From Allobacillus halotolerans (GTDB taxonomy: Bacteria; Bacillota; Bacilli; Bacillales; Alkalibacillaceae), in NCBI RefSeq assembly GCF_028743495.1, contig NZ_CP117968.1: a stretch of 64,000 bases of DNA. One strand, 5' to 3'. How positions within the stretch are numbered: position 1 is the first letter of the stretch; the number at the start of each line of letters is the position of its first letter. The position numbers and the translations under genes were made by a program. Shown here piece after piece: positions 62,506 through 64,000 of this stretch. The notes under the pieces are model-generated. The model did not search any database. It was not told the DNA's origin and was given only the letters and a program-made list of their open reading frames with translations.

Positions 62506-63450
62506 TTACTCGTTTGAGTGACTTCTCTTCTTCGTGCGTACTTTCCACCAAATGAACCCTCCAGCAATCAGGAGTGGAATTAAAATAGGTGAAAGTCCAA
62601 CTAAAAAGACTACGAATCCTGAACCGATTGTAATGAGGAAATTAACTGTATTCATAAATAAACTTTGAGCTTTTTCTCCGGTATTTAAGTCGTCCCTACC
62701 TTGTAATTCGGAAACTTTCACTTGGTTTTCTTGAATATTAATCGTGATCGTTGAGAATGCAACTTGATTGTCCAGATAATCCATGCGTCCTTTAATTCGT
62801 TCAATGTCTTCTTGAACAGCAGATAAATCGTTGGATATTTTCAATAAATCTTCTGTCTTTTTTGCTTGGTCCATAAATGTGAGCAATCTTTCTTCCACAG
62901 CCTCTTTTGAGCGAAGCCTTGATTCTAAGTCAACGTACTCCTCACTTACGTCCTGACCATTCGAAACTTTTTCCATCACTTTAGCCGAGTTCTCTTCTGT
63001 GAATTGCATCATTTCTTCATAATGCTCTTGCGGTATACGTAGTTGGATTCGCCCATGTCGGCGTTCGCCTTCTCCTGATACGTATTCTTCAGAACTGACG
63101 ACATACCCGCCGAGCTTGGCAACTTTCGTTCGGATCGTCTCATTCATCGTTGTCAGATCATCAACTTCTACTTGTATGTGACCTGTATAAATAATCATTT
63201 GTACATCAGGAAGCTGATTTTTTACAACTTGCTCGTCTTCTTGCGCAATTTCTTGCTCGTGACTTTCTTCTGCTTCGCCCTCAAAACCGAGAGCTTTTTC
63301 TTCGGTAGCTTCATCGTTTGCCATTTTGTAACTTGCATCTTCTGCCATATCGGTATCTGCGTCGTTTAAAGCTGAAGGTGAATCACTTGAACAAGCAGTG
63401 ATAAATACAGCAAATCCAATCAGAAATAATTTTAAAGAATATCTTATCAA
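62506..63450 (-). CDS. DUF4349 lipoprotein
   Basis: The 314-residue protein has a signal peptide with lipobox ITAC (Cys near 20), an acidic linker (about 25-80), a DUF4349 domain (about 85-265: IYTGHIQVEVDDLT, GGYVVSSEEYVSGEGERRHGRI, then a coiled coil with YVDLESRLRSKEAVEERLL) and a C-terminal membrane helix (about 275-300) with a basic tail. It is anchored at the outer membrane face by lipid and helix. Function is unknown. TGGGGGTC on the minus strand fits TTG 63450; ATG 63463-63465 would overlap that site. Confidence 0.85.
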   Translation of the reverse strand: MIRYSLKLFLIGFAVFITACSSDSPSALNDADTDMAEDASYKMANDEATEEKALGFEGEAEESHEQEIAQEDEQVVKNQLPDVQMIIYTGHIQVEVDDLTTMNETIRTKVAKLGGYVVSSEEYVSGEGERRHGRIQLRIPQEHYEEMMQFTEENSAKVMEKVSNGQDVSEEYVDLESRLRSKEAVEERLLTFMDQAKKTEDLLKISNDLSAVQEDIERIKGRMDYLDNQVAFSTITINIQENQVKVSELQGRDDLNTGEKAQSLFMNTVNFLITIGSGFVVFLVGLSPILIPLLIAGGFIWWKVRTKKRSHSNE

Positions 63451-63575
63451 ATGAATGACCCCCATCGTCTCATTTGCAATATTAGACGTAGCTTAGGTGG
63501 AAATGTTACAACTAAATGGTTGAGGATTATTGACAAAGGGAATTCAACGAACAAAAGGGATTGGAAGGGTGCCAG

Positions 63576-64000
63576 ATGAAAAAGAGACATGTTGTACAAA
63601 TAATTCTCGTACTCCTATTTATATTATTTATATATTCATTCAATCAACGTTTATTAACAATATCACCGGAAACCATTCGGACATTTATCTATCAAGCCGG
63701 TTGGTTAGCTCCGTTGTTTTATATTGTCTTATATGCAGTTAGACCGTTCGTCCTCTTTCCAGCATCTATTTTTTCGATAGCTGGCGGACTTGCGTTTGGT
63801 GCGCTCTTTGGCTTTATTTTTGCATTAATCGGCTCGGTTGCCGGTGCTTTTACAGCTTTTATCGTCGCAAGGAGGTTTGGGCAACGGGCCATTAATGCCA
63901 AACTGAAGGGAAAGTTAGAAGATTTAAGCAACCGGTTTGAAGAGAAGGGGTTTATGTATATACTGGTTCTCCGGTTAATGCCAATCGTCAACTTTGATTT
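63576..64000 (+). CDS. TVP38/TMEM64-family membrane protein (3' end outside window)
   Basis: The frame is open from ATG 63576 to the window end (141 codons). A first membrane helix (about 7-24) precedes the VTT/SNARE-associated domain: RPFVLFPASIFSIAGGLAFGALFGF (near 56-80), GAFTAFIVARRFG and a KGFMYILVLRLMPIVNFD segment. These proteins, related to DedA and Bacillus YtxB/YdjX-Z, are thought to move or scramble lipids. The start follows GGAAGGG. No stop is seen before base 64000. Confidence 0.88.
   Translation, partial: MKKRHVVQIILVLLFILFIYSFNQRLLTISPETIRTFIYQAGWLAPLFYIVLYAVRPFVLFPASIFSIAGGLAFGALFGFIFALIGSVAGAFTAFIVARRFGQRAINAKLKGKLEDLSNRFEEKGFMYILVLRLMPIVNFD

Overview
The window is about 64 kb of low-GC Gram-positive chromosome, most likely from a Bacillaceae member (Halobacillus/Allobacillus-like is an inference). 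The pointers are strong AGGAGG ribosome sites, frequent TTG/GTG starts, Rho-independent terminators after most units, and Bacillus-type families such as the ECF sigma/Sigma_reg anti-sigma pair, CstR, YmcC-like, DUF454, DUF4349, DUF1028 and PadR+DUF2812. No rRNA, tRNA, CRISPR array or prophage was seen. Both ends cut genes: a MATE transporter on the left and a TVP38/TMEM64 protein on the right.

Layout. 1-3.7 kb: MATE 3' end, a 37-unit 21-bp tandem array, and a minus-strand ECF sigma/anti-sigma/membrane-protein operon. 3.8-8 kb: a reactive-sulfur detoxification regulon (CstR repressor, TusA, DsrE-like, rhodanese, TusA-rhodanese fusion, rhodanese-persulfide dioxygenase, TauE exporter) with four CstR-type operators. 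8.2-22.9 kb: a double-kinase hybrid sensor, a response regulator with a BTAD-like C-terminus, a 3202-residue repeat adhesin with an unusual LPRAG anchor, and a class A-like sortase. 23-34.6 kb: SDR, LysR divergent from gdhA, TPR protein, CDF zinc exporter, DsbA/SpxH-like protein, TetR, a frameshifted YmcC-like gene, CaiB-type CoA-transferase, DUF454 and MFS genes. 34.9-42.9 kb: CoA-disulfide-reductase-like enzyme, NAD(P)-binding protein, and TetR divergent from an MMPL transporter with a secreted heptad-repeat partner. 42.9-47.6 kb: RluA pseudouridine synthase, an IS200/IS605 element (TnpA+TnpB with a likely omega RNA) next to a truncated gene, and a MarR-MATE operon. 48-51.6 kb: CcdA/ResA-like thiol-redox operon ending in an orphan OmpR regulator, and an ABC permease fragment. 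51.7-64 kb: flavin monooxygenase/reductase pair, ABC transporter, CatE-like dioxygenase with FMN reductase, DUF1028, PadR-DUF2812, cysteine hydrolase, alpha/beta hydrolase, methyltransferase, DUF4349 lipoprotein, TVP38.

The most unusual feature is a set of at least nine intergenic tandem arrays with only two periods. Six have a 21-bp period (one drifting to 20) and three have a period of exactly 52 bp. Within arrays the bases diverge freely but the spacing hardly changes. All nine lie directly 3' of genes, five of them between convergent genes, and none lies between divergent genes or inside an operon. 21 and 52 bp are close to two and five turns of B-DNA. No feature type I know explains them. 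They are the best candidate here for an undescribed system, perhaps phased protein-binding sites or structured 3' transcripts.
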